A stretch of DNA of 64,000 nucleotides from Bog-473 sp963783245 (lineage in GTDB: Bacteria; Actinomycetota; Acidimicrobiia; Acidimicrobiales; RAAP-2), in the NCBI GenBank assembly GCA_963783245.1, contig CAWAMS010000001.1:62001-126000 (forward strand), in the 5' to 3' direction. Shown piece by piece: positions 53,008 to 61,892 of this stretch; position 1 is the stretch's first letter; every line of letters starts with the position of its first letter. The notes below the pieces were generated by a model that was given only the letters and a program-made list of their open reading frames with translations, was not told the DNA's origin and did no database searches. Made by a program: the position numbers and the translations under genes.

Positions 53008-54437
53008 CCATCATGCACCCCCGACCGTCCGGTTTCACGGGCATCGGTATGGTCGTCGACCGGAGCAAGGGCCGCCAATCGATCGAACCGGGCCCGGATG
53101 TCCGCCAAATCGTTTGCCTCGTACACCGATTCCTCGGCACTCTGGAGAATCATCCTTCCCTGGCGCATCAGAACTTCCAGTTGGTCGGCTGAGACGACCG
53201 CGGCGGCGATCGAGGTGAGGGCGTCGAGCATTCGAATGATCACAGCGGGCATGCCGCGCGAGGACTGTCGGATCTTGTCGAAGGCGCGATTGACCATCCG
53301 GGCATAGGAGGGGTCGGTCTCGATCAGGCGCACTCTGCCGTCGCGGTCCCGGTAGACGCCTTCTGAGAGGGTTCGTGCGGAGACCTGACTGAGTCCCGCC
53401 GAGAGCCAGTCAATGCAGGTGAGGGCCGTGAAGGTGTCGTTTACCGCCGGGGAAAGGGCGCGGATGGCGATCTCGGCCAGTTGGTCGATGGCAAAGACGG
53501 GGTCTTGCATCAGGGTGCGGTGCGGCCCGGTGACGTGGGCCTTTGAAAGGGCCATGGCGACCTGGCCGGCGGCGCCGCCCGGCCACACAGTGGCCAGCGG
53601 TCTCCCCGTGGCGATGAAGTGCCCGGGTCGATGATCCAGGCGAATGACCGAGTCTGTGTGCGAGGCAATGTCGACCAGCTGTGCATAGCCCACGAATTGG
53701 ACATAGCCGCTGGCACTCGACGGAACGACAGCGCCGCGCTCGTCAATAAGTCGGAGGAGATCGGCGACCGATCTACCGCTTGCCAACCCGGTCGTTTCAT
53801 CGGCTCCCGCGTGGTGCACGGGAAACTCTGCATCAATGGCGCGGCTCAGGTCACGGGCGATTCCGGCGATGACCTCGGGGAGCTGAATCGACTTGGCGAT
53901 GTGGTGGATGAAGTAGATGAGAACGCCCAGGTCAACGAGGAGGAGGCCTTCGGCCACGGTGATGGAGAGGTGGGGTACGAAGTCGCCGCCCGGGCTGCTG
54001 GTGATCGAACCGAGGGCGAGTACCGAGTAGACGAACGTGCCGACGAAGATTCCGAGAGTGATCTGGTTGCCGATGTCCCGGATGAAATTCCGCATCATCC
54101 GGGGGCCGAACTGCTGCGACGCCAGCGTTAGGGCGAGGATGGTGATCGAGAACACCACGCCGACCACGGTGATCACCGCTGCGGCGATGGCGATGAGCAC
54201 CTGGCGCCCGGCATCTGCGCTGCCAGTGCGGATCCAGTAAGGGAGGGTGAGGTGATGGTGGAAAGCCTCCAGGTCGATCGCAAAGGTCACCACGAACAGC
54301 AGGGTGGCGACGACGACGAGCACGGTCGGTACCAGCCAGAAGGTGGTGCGCAGTGCCTCCCAGCGCCAACTTGGTGGTTTGCGTCGGTTGGTATATGTGC
54401 GGGAGGGCGCTACTGCAGGCGTGTCGGCGGAATTCAT
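53004..54437 (-). CDS. DUF2254 membrane protein
   Basis: A 477-residue protein. Four hydrophobic segments in the first half ('TTFWLVPTVLVVVATLLFVVTFAI', 'VLIAIAAAVITVVGVVFSITILALTLA', 'ITLGIFVGTFVYSVLAL', 'GLLLVDLGVLIYFIHHIA') are followed by a large cytosolic domain with 'QFGPRMMRNFIRD' and 'LSPAVNDTFTALTCIDWLSAGL', typical of DUF2254. No biochemical role is known to me. ATG 54437 (MNSADTP) fits; the frame continues to 54629 with low-complexity sequence. It is divergent from kdp and shares the 54438-54663 gap with it. Confidence 0.85.
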   Translation of the reverse strand: MNSADTPAVAPSRTYTNRRKPPSWRWEALRTTFWLVPTVLVVVATLLFVVTFAIDLEAFHHHLTLPYWIRTGSADAGRQVLIAIAAAVITVVGVVFSITILALTLASQQFGPRMMRNFIRDIGNQITLGIFVGTFVYSVLALGSITSSPGGDFVPHLSITVAEGLLLVDLGVLIYFIHHIAKSIQLPEVIAGIARDLSRAIDAEFPVHHAGADETTGLASGRSVADLLRLIDERGAVVPSSASGYVQFVGYAQLVDIASHTDSVIRLDHRPGHFIATGRPLATVWPGGAAGQVAMALSKAHVTGPHRTLMQDPVFAIDQLAEIAIRALSPAVNDTFTALTCIDWLSAGLSQVSARTLSEGVYRDRDGRVRLIETDPSYARMVNRAFDKIRQSSRGMPAVIIRMLDALTSIAAAVVSADQLEVLMRQGRMILQSAEESVYEANDLADIRARFDRLAALAPVDDHTDARETGRSGVHDG

Positions 54438-54591
54438 CGGAGCCCGGTGCGGCCGGTCGGGTGATCTGGGTGGATCATGGGCGTCTTTCCTCCGAACGCC
54501 GACCAGACTTCCCGGCACACCCTTCGCACAGAGAGTAGTCCTCCGTTCTGTCGGTCCGCGAGCCCGTGCCGACACGCGAGAGATGAGGGCC

Positions 54592-54639
54592 TGTTGACAC
54601 GCTGTTAATGGGAATTGCCGCCTGTTCATCTCTTGTTGA
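54592..54639 (+). promoter_or_regulatory. Four TGTTnA direct repeats upstream of kdp (KdpE-like site candidate)
   Basis: TGTTGA at 54592, TGTTAA at 54603, TGTTCA at 54623 and TGTTGA at 54634. Within each pair the spacing is 11 bases, as in OmpR/PhoB-family response-regulator boxes. They end 25 bases before the first kdp-side ORF. kdpDE are not in the window. Confidence 0.5.
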
Positions 54640-54663
54640 TATGACCGGCTCGATAGTGGCTAC

Positions 54664-54747
54664 ATGGCAGATTTCCTCGCTGTTGTCAGTGTGGTCGCGT
54701 TCATCGCGGTCTTCTCGGCTCTCATCTGGGCGCTGGACCGGGTATGA
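54664..54747 (+). CDS. 27-residue membrane peptide upstream of kdpF
   Basis: ATG 54664 opens 'MADFLAVVSVVAFIAVFSAL', one TM helix ending 'LIWALDRV'. Its stop overlaps the kdpF start (ATGA), so translation is coupled. Similar tiny membrane ORFs precede kdp in other actinobacteria but are rarely annotated. A role as an extra Kdp subunit or leader peptide is inference. Confidence 0.55.
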   Translation: MADFLAVVSVVAFIAVFSALIWALDRV

Positions 54748-54833
54748 ACGCCGTCCAGATTGTCCTGCTCGCGATCTCGGGTGTCGTCTTCATCTACCTC
54801 GGCATCGCCATGTTCAAGCCGGAGTGGTTCTAA
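54744..54833 (+). CDS. kdpF: Potassium-transporting ATPase subunit KdpF
   Basis: A 29-residue single-TM peptide, 'MNAVQIVLLAISGVVFIYLG' followed by 'IAMFKPEWF'. The C-terminal 'xPExF' ending is the KdpF hallmark. It stabilises the KdpABC complex. TAA at 54831-54833 is directly followed by the GTG of kdpA. Confidence 0.8.
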   Translation: MNAVQIVLLAISGVVFIYLGIAMFKPEWF

Positions 54834-56525
54834 GTGGGCTTCTTCTGGACGATCGTGGTCCTCCTCGTCCTCATGGCGCTCATCTGGCGCTACCTGGGCG
54901 CCTACATGGTGGCTGTCTTCGAAGGGCGAGTGCACTACCTGGGCTTCATCGAGCGCCCCATCTACCGGTTGCTCGGCACCAGCCCGGAAAAAGAGCAGAC
55001 CTGGAAGCGCTACGCCGGGTCGGTTGTGGTCTTCTCGGGCCTCTCCCTCGGCCTGACCTACGCCATCTTGCGCCTGCAGGGCTCGCTCCCTCTCAACCCC
55101 CAGCACCTGGGCGCCGTGCCTCCGGCGCTGTCGTGGAATACGGCCAGCTCGTTCTTGACCAACACCAACTGGCAGAACTACGGCGGCGAAACGACGATGT
55201 CGTACTTCTCGCAGATGACCGCGCTCACCGTGCAGCAGTTCGTGACCCCGGCCGTCGGCATAGGCGCGGCACTCGTCCTTATCCGCGGCTTTGCCAGGAA
55301 AGGCTCACCGACGGTCGGCAACTTCTGGGTCGATCTCGTGCGCGGCCTTCTCTATGTCCTGCTTCCCATCGCCACCGTCGCCGGCCTGATCTTCGTCGGC
55401 CAAGGTGCGGTCGACACCCTGAACGGACCGGTCAACATCCACAACGCGCTCAACGGGGTCAGCCAGACCATTGCGCTCGGACCGGTCGGCTTCATGGAGG
55501 CGATCAAGCAGCTCGGCACCAACGGTGGTGGGTTCTTCAACTCCAACTCGGCCCATCCCTTCGAGAACCCGACCGGGTTGACCAACCTGCTCTCCATCCT
55601 CCTCCTCCTCTCCATACCCGTCGCCCTCACGTACATGTTCGGCAAGATGGTGGGTGCCCTCCGCCAGGGTGTCGCCGTCCTCACCGCCATGATCATCATT
55701 TTCGGGGCGTGGACAGCGTTCGCCGTGGCAGCCGAGCACCAAGCCAATCCTGCCGTCCAAGCGGCCGGACTCGTTCACCAACCGACCGGGAACACCGTCG
55801 GAAAGGAGACCCGTTTCGGTGTGCCGAGCTCGGCCCTCTTCGGCGTGGCTTCCACCCAGACCTCGACCGGTTCGGCCGACAGCGCCTATGACTCCTTCAC
55901 GCCTATCGGGGGTGGGGCCTTGCTCACCGGCATGATGATGGGTGAGGTCACCCCTGGCGGCGTGGGCAGTGGGATGTACACCATCTTGATCTACGCCATT
56001 ATCGCCGTCTTCTTGGGCGGGCTCATGGTGGGCCGAACACCGGAGTACCTCGGCAAGAAGATTCAGGCCACGGAGGTGAAGCTGGCCGGCCTGGGCACCC
56101 TTGTCATGCCGATCACGGTCCTCGTCATAACCGGAATCGCAGTATCGCTCCATGCCGGACGGGTGGCGCCCGAAAACGCCGGACCGCACGGTTTCACCGA
56201 AATCCTCTATGCCTTCACCTCGCAAGGCAACAACAACGGTTCGGCATTCGGTGGGTTGACCGGCGACACCACCTTCTACAACATCCTCGGTGGGGTCGAC
56301 ATGCTGATCGGGCGCTTCGGGATCATGATCCCGGCGCTGGCCCTGGGCGGCGTGCTCGCCGCCAAGAACACGGTGCCGGCCGGGGCAGGGACCTTCCGCA
56401 CCGACAACCCGATGTTCGTCGGGCTCCTCATCGGCGTGATCCTGATCGTCGGGGGGCTCACCTTCTTCCCCGCAGTGTCACTCGGTCCGATTGTCGAGCA
56501 GTTCAGTCACGGAAAGTTCTTCTAA
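54834..56525 (+). CDS. kdpA: Potassium-transporting ATPase, channel-like subunit A
   Basis: A 563-residue KdpA, ten-TM SKT-family subunit. Pore-loop motifs include 'TNTNWQNYGGETTMSYFSQM', 'LGTNGGGFFNSNSAHPFENPT', 'GEVTPGGVGSGMY' and 'TSQGNNNGSAFGG'. It selects and passes K+. GTG 54834. The stop overlaps the kdpB start by one base. Confidence 0.96.
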   Translation: MGFFWTIVVLLVLMALIWRYLGAYMVAVFEGRVHYLGFIERPIYRLLGTSPEKEQTWKRYAGSVVVFSGLSLGLTYAILRLQGSLPLNPQHLGAVPPALSWNTASSFLTNTNWQNYGGETTMSYFSQMTALTVQQFVTPAVGIGAALVLIRGFARKGSPTVGNFWVDLVRGLLYVLLPIATVAGLIFVGQGAVDTLNGPVNIHNALNGVSQTIALGPVGFMEAIKQLGTNGGGFFNSNSAHPFENPTGLTNLLSILLLLSIPVALTYMFGKMVGALRQGVAVLTAMIIIFGAWTAFAVAAEHQANPAVQAAGLVHQPTGNTVGKETRFGVPSSALFGVASTQTSTGSADSAYDSFTPIGGGALLTGMMMGEVTPGGVGSGMYTILIYAIIAVFLGGLMVGRTPEYLGKKIQATEVKLAGLGTLVMPITVLVITGIAVSLHAGRVAPENAGPHGFTEILYAFTSQGNNNGSAFGGLTGDTTFYNILGGVDMLIGRFGIMIPALALGGVLAAKNTVPAGAGTFRTDNPMFVGLLIGVILIVGGLTFFPAVSLGPIVEQFSHGKFF

Positions 56526-58588
56526 TGACCACTGTCAGCATTACCCCCAATGCCCCCCGTGAGGTGCCCCACGGCGTGGCCGAGGCCCGGGGCCTCTTCG
56601 ACCCGGCGATCCTCAAGGAGGCCCTCCTCGGGTCCGTCACCAAACTGGACCCGCGGGTGCAGATCAAGAACCCGGTCATGTTCGTGGTGCTGATCGGCTC
56701 GGTGATCACCTTGATCGAGTCCATCGCCCATCCGGGCATCTTCAACTGGTCGATCACCATCTGGCTGTTCCTCACGGTCATTTTCGCCAACTTCGCCGAG
56801 GCCATGGCCGAAGGACGGGGCAAGGCACAGGCGTCCACCCTGCGCAAGATGCGCTCAGAGACCATGGCCCGGCGTCTCTTGGCGGACGGATCCGAAGAGC
56901 TCGTGCCGGCCGCGTCGTTGGCCAAAAGCGACCGTGTCGTCTGCGAAGCGGGCGACCACATTCCCTCCGACGGCGAGATCGTCGAAGGCGTGGCCTCGGT
57001 CGACGAGTCGGCCATCACCGGCGAGTCCGCTCCGGTCATCCGCGAGTCGGGCGGCGACCGTTCGGCGGTCACCGGAGGGACCACCGTGCTCTCGGACCGC
57101 ATCGTTGTCGAGATCACCGCCGAGGCGGGCAAGACCTTCTTGGACCGCATGATCTCGCTCGTCGAGGGTGCGAACCGCCAAAAGACGCCGAACGAGATCG
57201 CTCTCACCATTCTTCTGGCCGCCCTGACCATCGTGTTCCTGCCCGTCGTCGTCGTGCTCCAGCCGTTCGCGCACTACGCGGGGGCCACGGTGTCGGTCGT
57301 CGTCCTGGTCTCGCTGTTGGTGTGCCTCATCCCCACCACGATCGGCGCCCTTCTTTCGGCCATCGGCATCGCCGGGATGGACCGCTTGGTGCAAAAGAAC
57401 GTGCTGGCCATGAGCGGGCGGGCCGTCGAGGCCGCCGGCGACGTGCAGACGCTGCTGTTGGACAAGACCGGCACCATCACTCTCGGCAACCGCATGGCGT
57501 CGGACTTCTTCCCCGCCGCGGGCCATAGCGAAGAGGAGGTCGCCGACGCGGCACAGCTGGCCTCGCTCGCTGACGAAACTCCCGAAGGTCGTTCCATCGT
57601 GGTGCTGGCCAAGGAGCGCTTCAACATCCGCGAGCGTGAGCTCTCCGGCGCCCACGAGTTCGTGCCCTTCACCGCCACCACGCGCATGTCGGGGCTCGAC
57701 GTCGACGGCCGACAGATCCGCAAGGGCGCTGCCGAGTCGGTCCGCCAATGGGTGCTCGACCAGGGAGGAACCGTCCCTGACGGCTTTCAGGACATCGTCG
57801 ATCGCATCGCCCGCGCCGGGTCCACTCCACTGGTGGTGGCCGACGGCCCCACCATCCTGGGCGTCATCGAACTGAAAGATGTCGTCAAGGAAGGGATCAA
57901 GGAGCGCTTCGCCGAGCTGCGTGCTTCGGGGATCCGCACAGTCATGATCACCGGTGACAACCCGCTCACCGCGGCCGCCATCGCTCAGGAGGCCGGGGTC
58001 GACGACTTCCTGGCTGAGGCCACGCCCGAAGCCAAAATGGAACTGATCAAGGCCGAGCAGCAGGGCGGCAAGCTCGTGGCCATGACCGGCGACGGCACCA
58101 ACGACGCCCCTGCGTTGGCTCAAGCCGACGTCGGCGTGGCCATGAACACGGGGACCACCGCGGCCAAGGAGGCCGGGAACATGGTCGACCTCGACTCGAA
58201 CCCGACCAAGTTGATCGACGTCGTCGAGATCGGCAAGCAGCTCCTCATCACCCGGGGCTCTCTGACCACGTTCTCCATCGCCAACGATGTGGCCAAGTAC
58301 TTCGCCATCATCCCGGCCCTGTTCATCGTCACCTATCCGCAGCTCAAATCGCTCAACATCATGCACCTGCACAGCGCCCAGAGCGCGGTGCTCTCGGCAG
58401 TGATCTTCAATGCCCTCGTCATCGTTGCCCTCATCCCCCTGGCCCTCCGCGGGGTCAAATGGCGCCCCTCGGGCGCGGCCGCCATCTTGCGCCGCAACGT
58501 CTTCATCTACGGCGTGGGCGGCATCATCGCACCCTTCATCTTCATCAAGTTGATCGACCTCGTCCTCGTGGCGTTGCACGCCTACTAA
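56525..58588 (+). CDS. kdpB: Potassium-transporting ATPase, ATP-hydrolysing subunit B
   Basis: A 687-residue P-type ATPase. The actuator has 'SAITGESAPVIRESGGD' and the phosphorylation site DKTGTIT is at about residue 313 ('LLLDKTGTITLGNRMA'). The nucleotide domain contains 'FTATTRMSGLD' and 'KGAAESV', the hinge 'MTGDGTNDAPALAQADVGVAMNTGT'. The N-terminus is 'KEALLGSVTKLDPRVQIKNPVMF'. All catalytic residues are present. Confidence 0.97.
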   Translation: MTTVSITPNAPREVPHGVAEARGLFDPAILKEALLGSVTKLDPRVQIKNPVMFVVLIGSVITLIESIAHPGIFNWSITIWLFLTVIFANFAEAMAEGRGKAQASTLRKMRSETMARRLLADGSEELVPAASLAKSDRVVCEAGDHIPSDGEIVEGVASVDESAITGESAPVIRESGGDRSAVTGGTTVLSDRIVVEITAEAGKTFLDRMISLVEGANRQKTPNEIALTILLAALTIVFLPVVVVLQPFAHYAGATVSVVVLVSLLVCLIPTTIGALLSAIGIAGMDRLVQKNVLAMSGRAVEAAGDVQTLLLDKTGTITLGNRMASDFFPAAGHSEEEVADAAQLASLADETPEGRSIVVLAKERFNIRERELSGAHEFVPFTATTRMSGLDVDGRQIRKGAAESVRQWVLDQGGTVPDGFQDIVDRIARAGSTPLVVADGPTILGVIELKDVVKEGIKERFAELRASGIRTVMITGDNPLTAAAIAQEAGVDDFLAEATPEAKMELIKAEQQGGKLVAMTGDGTNDAPALAQADVGVAMNTGTTAAKEAGNMVDLDSNPTKLIDVVEIGKQLLITRGSLTTFSIANDVAKYFAIIPALFIVTYPQLKSLNIMHLHSAQSAVLSAVIFNALVIVALIPLALRGVKWRPSGAAAILRRNVFIYGVGGIIAPFIFIKLIDLVLVALHAY

Positions 58589-58599
58589 GGAAAGCGACC

Positions 58600-59238
58600 A
58601 TGCTCACCCAACTCCGCCGTTCCGCCGTCATGTGCCTCATCTGCCTGGTCCTCTTCGGCCTGGTCTTCCCGCTCCTCGGAGTCGGTCTCTCCCAGTTGTT
58701 CTTCAAGCACCAGGCCGATGGTTCCATCACCGCCAACGGCTCCACCCTGATCGGGCAGAACTGGTCTGCCACCAAGTGCCCCGGACACCTCCCGGGCAGT
58801 TGTGTGTTCCAAGGGCGCCCCGATGACCTCGGGCCCTACTCGGACGCGAACAAGAAGACCCCCAGTCCGGCGGGCCACCCGGGTGACGATCCTCTGGTGG
58901 CCAACGGTGTGGCGGGAGAGTCGGGGGCGACCAATCTCGGGCCACGCTCGGCCGAGCTGAGGAACTACACGAAGATCCTCATCGCGTATTGGCACAGCCG
59001 AGGTGTCGACCCCACGTCGAATCTGGTGACGACCTCGGGGAGCGGCATCGATCCCGATATCACGCCGACCGACGCCAAGGCAGAGATCCCAATGGTCTCG
59101 CGGGCCACCGGTCTCTCCGCGGCCACGCTCACCCATCTGATCGACCAGCAGACGCAGGGCGCCCAGCTCGGCTTCTTGGGCTCACCCTATGTCAACGTCC
59201 TCCAGCTCAACGAGGCCCTGGCCGCGTTGAAGAAGTGA
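58600..59238 (+). CDS. kdpC: Potassium-transporting ATPase subunit C
   Basis: A 212-residue KdpC with one N-terminal TM ('AVMCLICLVLFGLVFPLLGVGL') and an exported domain: 'GSTLIGQNW', 'FQGRPD', 'SGATNLGPRSAEL', 'VTTSGSGIDPDITP' and 'VNVLQLNEAL'. ATG 58600 follows AAGGAAAG by five bases. Its stop overlaps an OB-fold gene by 4 bases. Confidence 0.95.
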   Translation: MLTQLRRSAVMCLICLVLFGLVFPLLGVGLSQLFFKHQADGSITANGSTLIGQNWSATKCPGHLPGSCVFQGRPDDLGPYSDANKKTPSPAGHPGDDPLVANGVAGESGATNLGPRSAELRNYTKILIAYWHSRGVDPTSNLVTTSGSGIDPDITPTDAKAEIPMVSRATGLSAATLTHLIDQQTQGAQLGFLGSPYVNVLQLNEALAALKK

Positions 59239-59519
59239 CCTCCACCGCCATTGCGGCGGTGGTGCCGAGGAGGCGCACCACGTTGGAGGGGCGGGTCGTG
59301 TCCGTGTCACCACGCTTTCGACCTTGGGTTCGGCTCGATGTCGTACTGGGCGACGAGTCCGGGACCGTGACCCTCCGCTTCGTCGGTCGCGATGGGGTCC
59401 CGGCCATGAGGGTGGGTCGTCAGATCCGAGTCGAAGGAACGCCGGCAATCGTGCGGGGGACGCTCATTGTGCTCAATCCTCTCTACGAGTTCATCCCCGA
59501 CACGTGTCGACCCCATTGA
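59235..59519 (+). CDS. OB-fold nucleic-acid-binding-like protein
   Basis: A 94-residue protein from GTG 59235, coupled to kdpC (GTGA). 'TTLEGRVVSVSPRFRPWVRLDVVLGDESGTVTLRFVGRDGVPAM' and 'GRQIRVEGTPAIVRGTLIVLNPLYEF' form a five-strand OB-fold. Similar small proteins occur near potassium-transport genes in actinobacteria. The ligand is unknown. Confidence 0.68.
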   Translation: MTSTAIAAVVPRRRTTLEGRVVSVSPRFRPWVRLDVVLGDESGTVTLRFVGRDGVPAMRVGRQIRVEGTPAIVRGTLIVLNPLYEFIPDTCRPH

Positions 59520-59706
59520 GTGACAGGTGGTGGGGGTAACGGAGCAGATCGAACTTCTCAATCGAAGAGCGACAATGCACAGAGAGAAAGCAAGGCAACC
59601 ATATGCGACCAACCCGGTCTCGAGACGCGCTGGAAGCACGTCAGTCCGTGACCGGTCATTCCCATGACCGGACCGTGCAGTCGGCCATGCACCGCGTGGT
59701 GGAATC
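59520..59706. other. Intergenic, no gene supported
   Basis: The 187 bases after the OB-fold gene hold no frame with recognisable homology. The following gene starts at GTG 59707 without a clear Shine-Dalgarno. Confidence 0.5.
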
Positions 59707-59952
59707 GTGAGCCTCGCACTTGCCAGTGTCAGTGCACCGACCCTCCTGCTCTATGCGGTATCACTCGTGCTGGTCATGTGGACCGTCATGGACGTGGTCA
59801 GACGACCCAGTAGTGTCCTTCCCCGCAGGAATAAGGCGGCATGGATCATCGGCTCGGTTGTAGGGTGGTTGCTGTTTGGAATCGTCGGTGCGTTCGTCGC
59901 CGCCTTTTACCTGATCGGTCCGCGTCGAAGGATGAACTCGCAACGTTGGTAG
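59707..59952 (+). CDS. Small two-TM membrane protein, PLDc_N-like
   Basis: An 81-residue protein: TM1 'LLLYAVSLVLVMWTVMDVV', the motif 'RRPSSVLPRRNKAAWIIGSVVGWLLFGIVGAFVAAFYLIGPRRR' with TM2. The D-x2-RR, K-x2-W and final GPRR pattern matches the phospholipase-D-nuclease N-terminal membrane family, which often exists alone. No enzyme domain. Confidence 0.65.
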   Translation: MSLALASVSAPTLLLYAVSLVLVMWTVMDVVRRPSSVLPRRNKAAWIIGSVVGWLLFGIVGAFVAAFYLIGPRRRMNSQRW

Positions 59953-60022
59953 GGCCACGGTCAGGGGGCCGGAGCCTCAAGAACCTCGTGCGAGACGAGA
60001 CGATGCGGTGAGCCGCGGGTGC

Positions 60023-60484
60023 TCAGTCGAGCACCCCTGTAGGGCGTCTCATGCGTGGAGCTCGGTAGCCAAGTGTGTCGACGAAGCGGACCGTCATGAA
60101 CCCGAGGTGCTCGTAGAACGCCAATGCGTGGGGGTTCGCGGTGACCTCCATCCATTCGATCTCGAGATCCTTCAACCGCGCGGAGAGGTCCACCACCAAC
60201 GCGGTTCCTATGCCGTGCCGCATCCATGCGGGGTCCACAAAGAGGTCTTCGAGCTCGGCTTGTCCGTCGATGATCAGCGAAGTGGCAAAGCCGACGACCG
60301 TGCCGTCATCGACGACAGCCACCCTGATCCGACCTTCGAGAATTCCCCGATTCGAGAGAACGAGCCACTCGGGGTGCTCCAGCAACAGCTCGCGGTCATT
60401 GTCGTTCGATCGGGATGCGCTTTCGAACACCCTTTGGAGATCGTCCATGTCAGCGAGCTCCGCATCTCGAATCAGGATTGCCAT
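60023..60484 (-). CDS. GNAT-family N-acetyltransferase
   Basis: A 153-residue GNAT. 'IRDAELADMDDLQRVFESA' is the N-terminal start of the fold; the acetyl-CoA loop is 'LFVDPAWMRHGIGTALVVDLSARLKD' and the end 'VTANPHALAFYEHLGFMTV'. The substrate cannot be inferred. It runs opposite to its left neighbour and in the same direction as the next gene. Confidence 0.88.
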   Translation of the reverse strand: MAILIRDAELADMDDLQRVFESASRSNDNDRELLLEHPEWLVLSNRGILEGRIRVAVVDDGTVVGFATSLIIDGQAELEDLFVDPAWMRHGIGTALVVDLSARLKDLEIEWMEVTANPHALAFYEHLGFMTVRFVDTLGYRAPRMRRPTGVLD

Positions 60485-60575
60485 CGGCGCCGATTGTCGC
60501 AGGTCACATATGGTTCTGATGACCTGCGACCGCTTGGTTGACGGGCTGTCCCGCGCCGGCGAGTCACGCAGCGGG

Positions 60576-61220
60576 TCAGACGAGGATCGCGAGGCCGTCG
60601 ATGACGAGGTACCCGCCGATCAGGACGAGCACGATCTCGAGCGCCTGGCGCCCATGGCGATCGATCCACGCTTCAGTTTTGTGGAGCATCCGCGCGGTGG
60701 CCCGGGGCGCGGAAGCGTATGCGAGGAGTGGGATCTCAACAGTGAGGAGCACGATGGCGATGACCACGAGCAGCTGTAGTGCGGGCGCCCAGCCGGAATC
60801 TGTGGTCGCGATCTGCTGTACGGCCCCGAGGTAGCTGCCCGAGGGCGAATAGAGGATGGCCCCGGTGAGAAAGACGGCGGCGGGCCGCGCCCCGCGTAGG
60901 CGAACCTGCCAGGCCGGCTCCTTCTTCTCCCCCTTCTGTCCGGGACGGCGCGCGATCAGCCAGGCCGCAATCAACATGGCCGTGCCGAGGCCGAGCTGGA
61001 AGCCCACGCGAGCTGCCCCTGTGCTGCGGCCGTTCAGTCCGGCACCGTGGAGGACCGTGATGACCACGATGCCAACGACGAGCAGGCTGGTCGCGGCCCC
61101 ACCGAGAAACGACAGCCCCAATTTCATCGGCTGGTCGCTGGCCAGGAGCAAGCTGACCGCCAAGAGCCCCACCGGGTAGAGGGCCGCCACAAACGCCAGG
61201 GCCAGAGTTTGGGCCTGCAC
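60576..61220 (-). CDS. GAP/Sap-family membrane protein (sulfolipid-addressing-like)
   Basis: A 214-residue six-TM protein, 'LALAFVAALYPVGLLAVSLLLAS', 'MKLGLSFLGGAATSLLVVGIVVI', then 'RGARPAAVFLTGAILYSPSGSYLGAV' and 'LEIVLVLIGGYLVIDGLAIL'. The layout matches the actinobacterial GAP (Sap) family, in which a mycobacterial member helps move glycolipid. Here the cargo is unknown. Confidence 0.7.
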   Translation of the reverse strand: MQAQTLALAFVAALYPVGLLAVSLLLASDQPMKLGLSFLGGAATSLLVVGIVVITVLHGAGLNGRSTGAARVGFQLGLGTAMLIAAWLIARRPGQKGEKKEPAWQVRLRGARPAAVFLTGAILYSPSGSYLGAVQQIATTDSGWAPALQLLVVIAIVLLTVEIPLLAYASAPRATARMLHKTEAWIDRHGRQALEIVLVLIGGYLVIDGLAILV

Positions 61221-61223
61221 CCG

Positions 61224-61478
61224 CTATTCCCTTGGCTCTGACTCACCGATGCGGGTTGCGCAGGCAGTCACTGCATCTCGCACGCTCCCGTAGAAATTGT
61301 CCTCGCCGATCATGGTGGTCAGGCCGGTGGCGTCGAACCTGCTCGCCGTTGGTCCCTTGCGTCGCGCCACCACCACCAACGGCTTGGCTTGTTCCGCCTG
61401 AAACGGAGAGGCGTCGTCTTCGTTGTAGGGGGACGGGGTCCCGGCGCCCGGACCGGGGTCTACGGGTTCAGCCGGCAC
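61224..61478 (-). pseudogene. SulP-transporter STAS-domain remnant
   Basis: 'KPLVVVARRKGPTASRFDATGLTTMIGEDNFYGSVRDAVTAC' matches the last helix-strand part of a STAS domain at the C-terminus of SulP anion transporters ('GLxxxIGEDxFxxSVRxAV'). The transporter and the front of the STAS domain are missing upstream. Probably a gene remnant. Confidence 0.5.
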
Positions 61479-61892
61479 GACCGACGCCCGTCGCAGAGAA
61501 GTCGCTAATTGTGCGCGGCCCTTCCGGTAATTCGCTGACCGGGAAAGGGGGGTCGATCGGCTGGCGCACGTTGGCCTGCACGCCGTTGCGGGCGATGAGT
61601 GGGTTGGCGCTCACGCCGTGCAAGATAATGCGGCGCGTCACTGTAGTGGAGACGACGTTGCGCGAGCCGGTCGAACGCAGACCTTCGTTGGGGTCAACTG
61701 CTGGATCGCTCTCGAGACGATCAGCAGCCACAGGTTCCGAATTACGAGTCTTTTCACGGATATGGAGACCACGCAACGGCTGGCCGTAGGCTTCGCCTAT
61801 CGACTTAGGAAACGAAAACCCCTATTCTGTCCATGCACGACATTTGCGGCTCGCCACGACAATGTTGGCAGCATGAATAGGGGAGGGCAATC
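61479..61892. other. Gene-poor stretch, 414 bases
   Basis: No frame here shows a protein I can recognise. It lies between the SulP remnant and a small membrane gene, and may be the degraded 5' part of the former. The last 90 bases are AT-richer and should hold the promoter of the 61893 gene. Confidence 0.4.

Noticed and set aside
54608..55891. 427-codon plus-strand frame over kdpF/kdpA
   Set aside because: It is out of frame with kdpA, whose pore motifs and length are normal.
56855..58579. 574-codon open frame antisense to kdpB
   Set aside because: Asp/Gly/His-rich shadow with no recognisable domain; kdpB on the other strand is complete.
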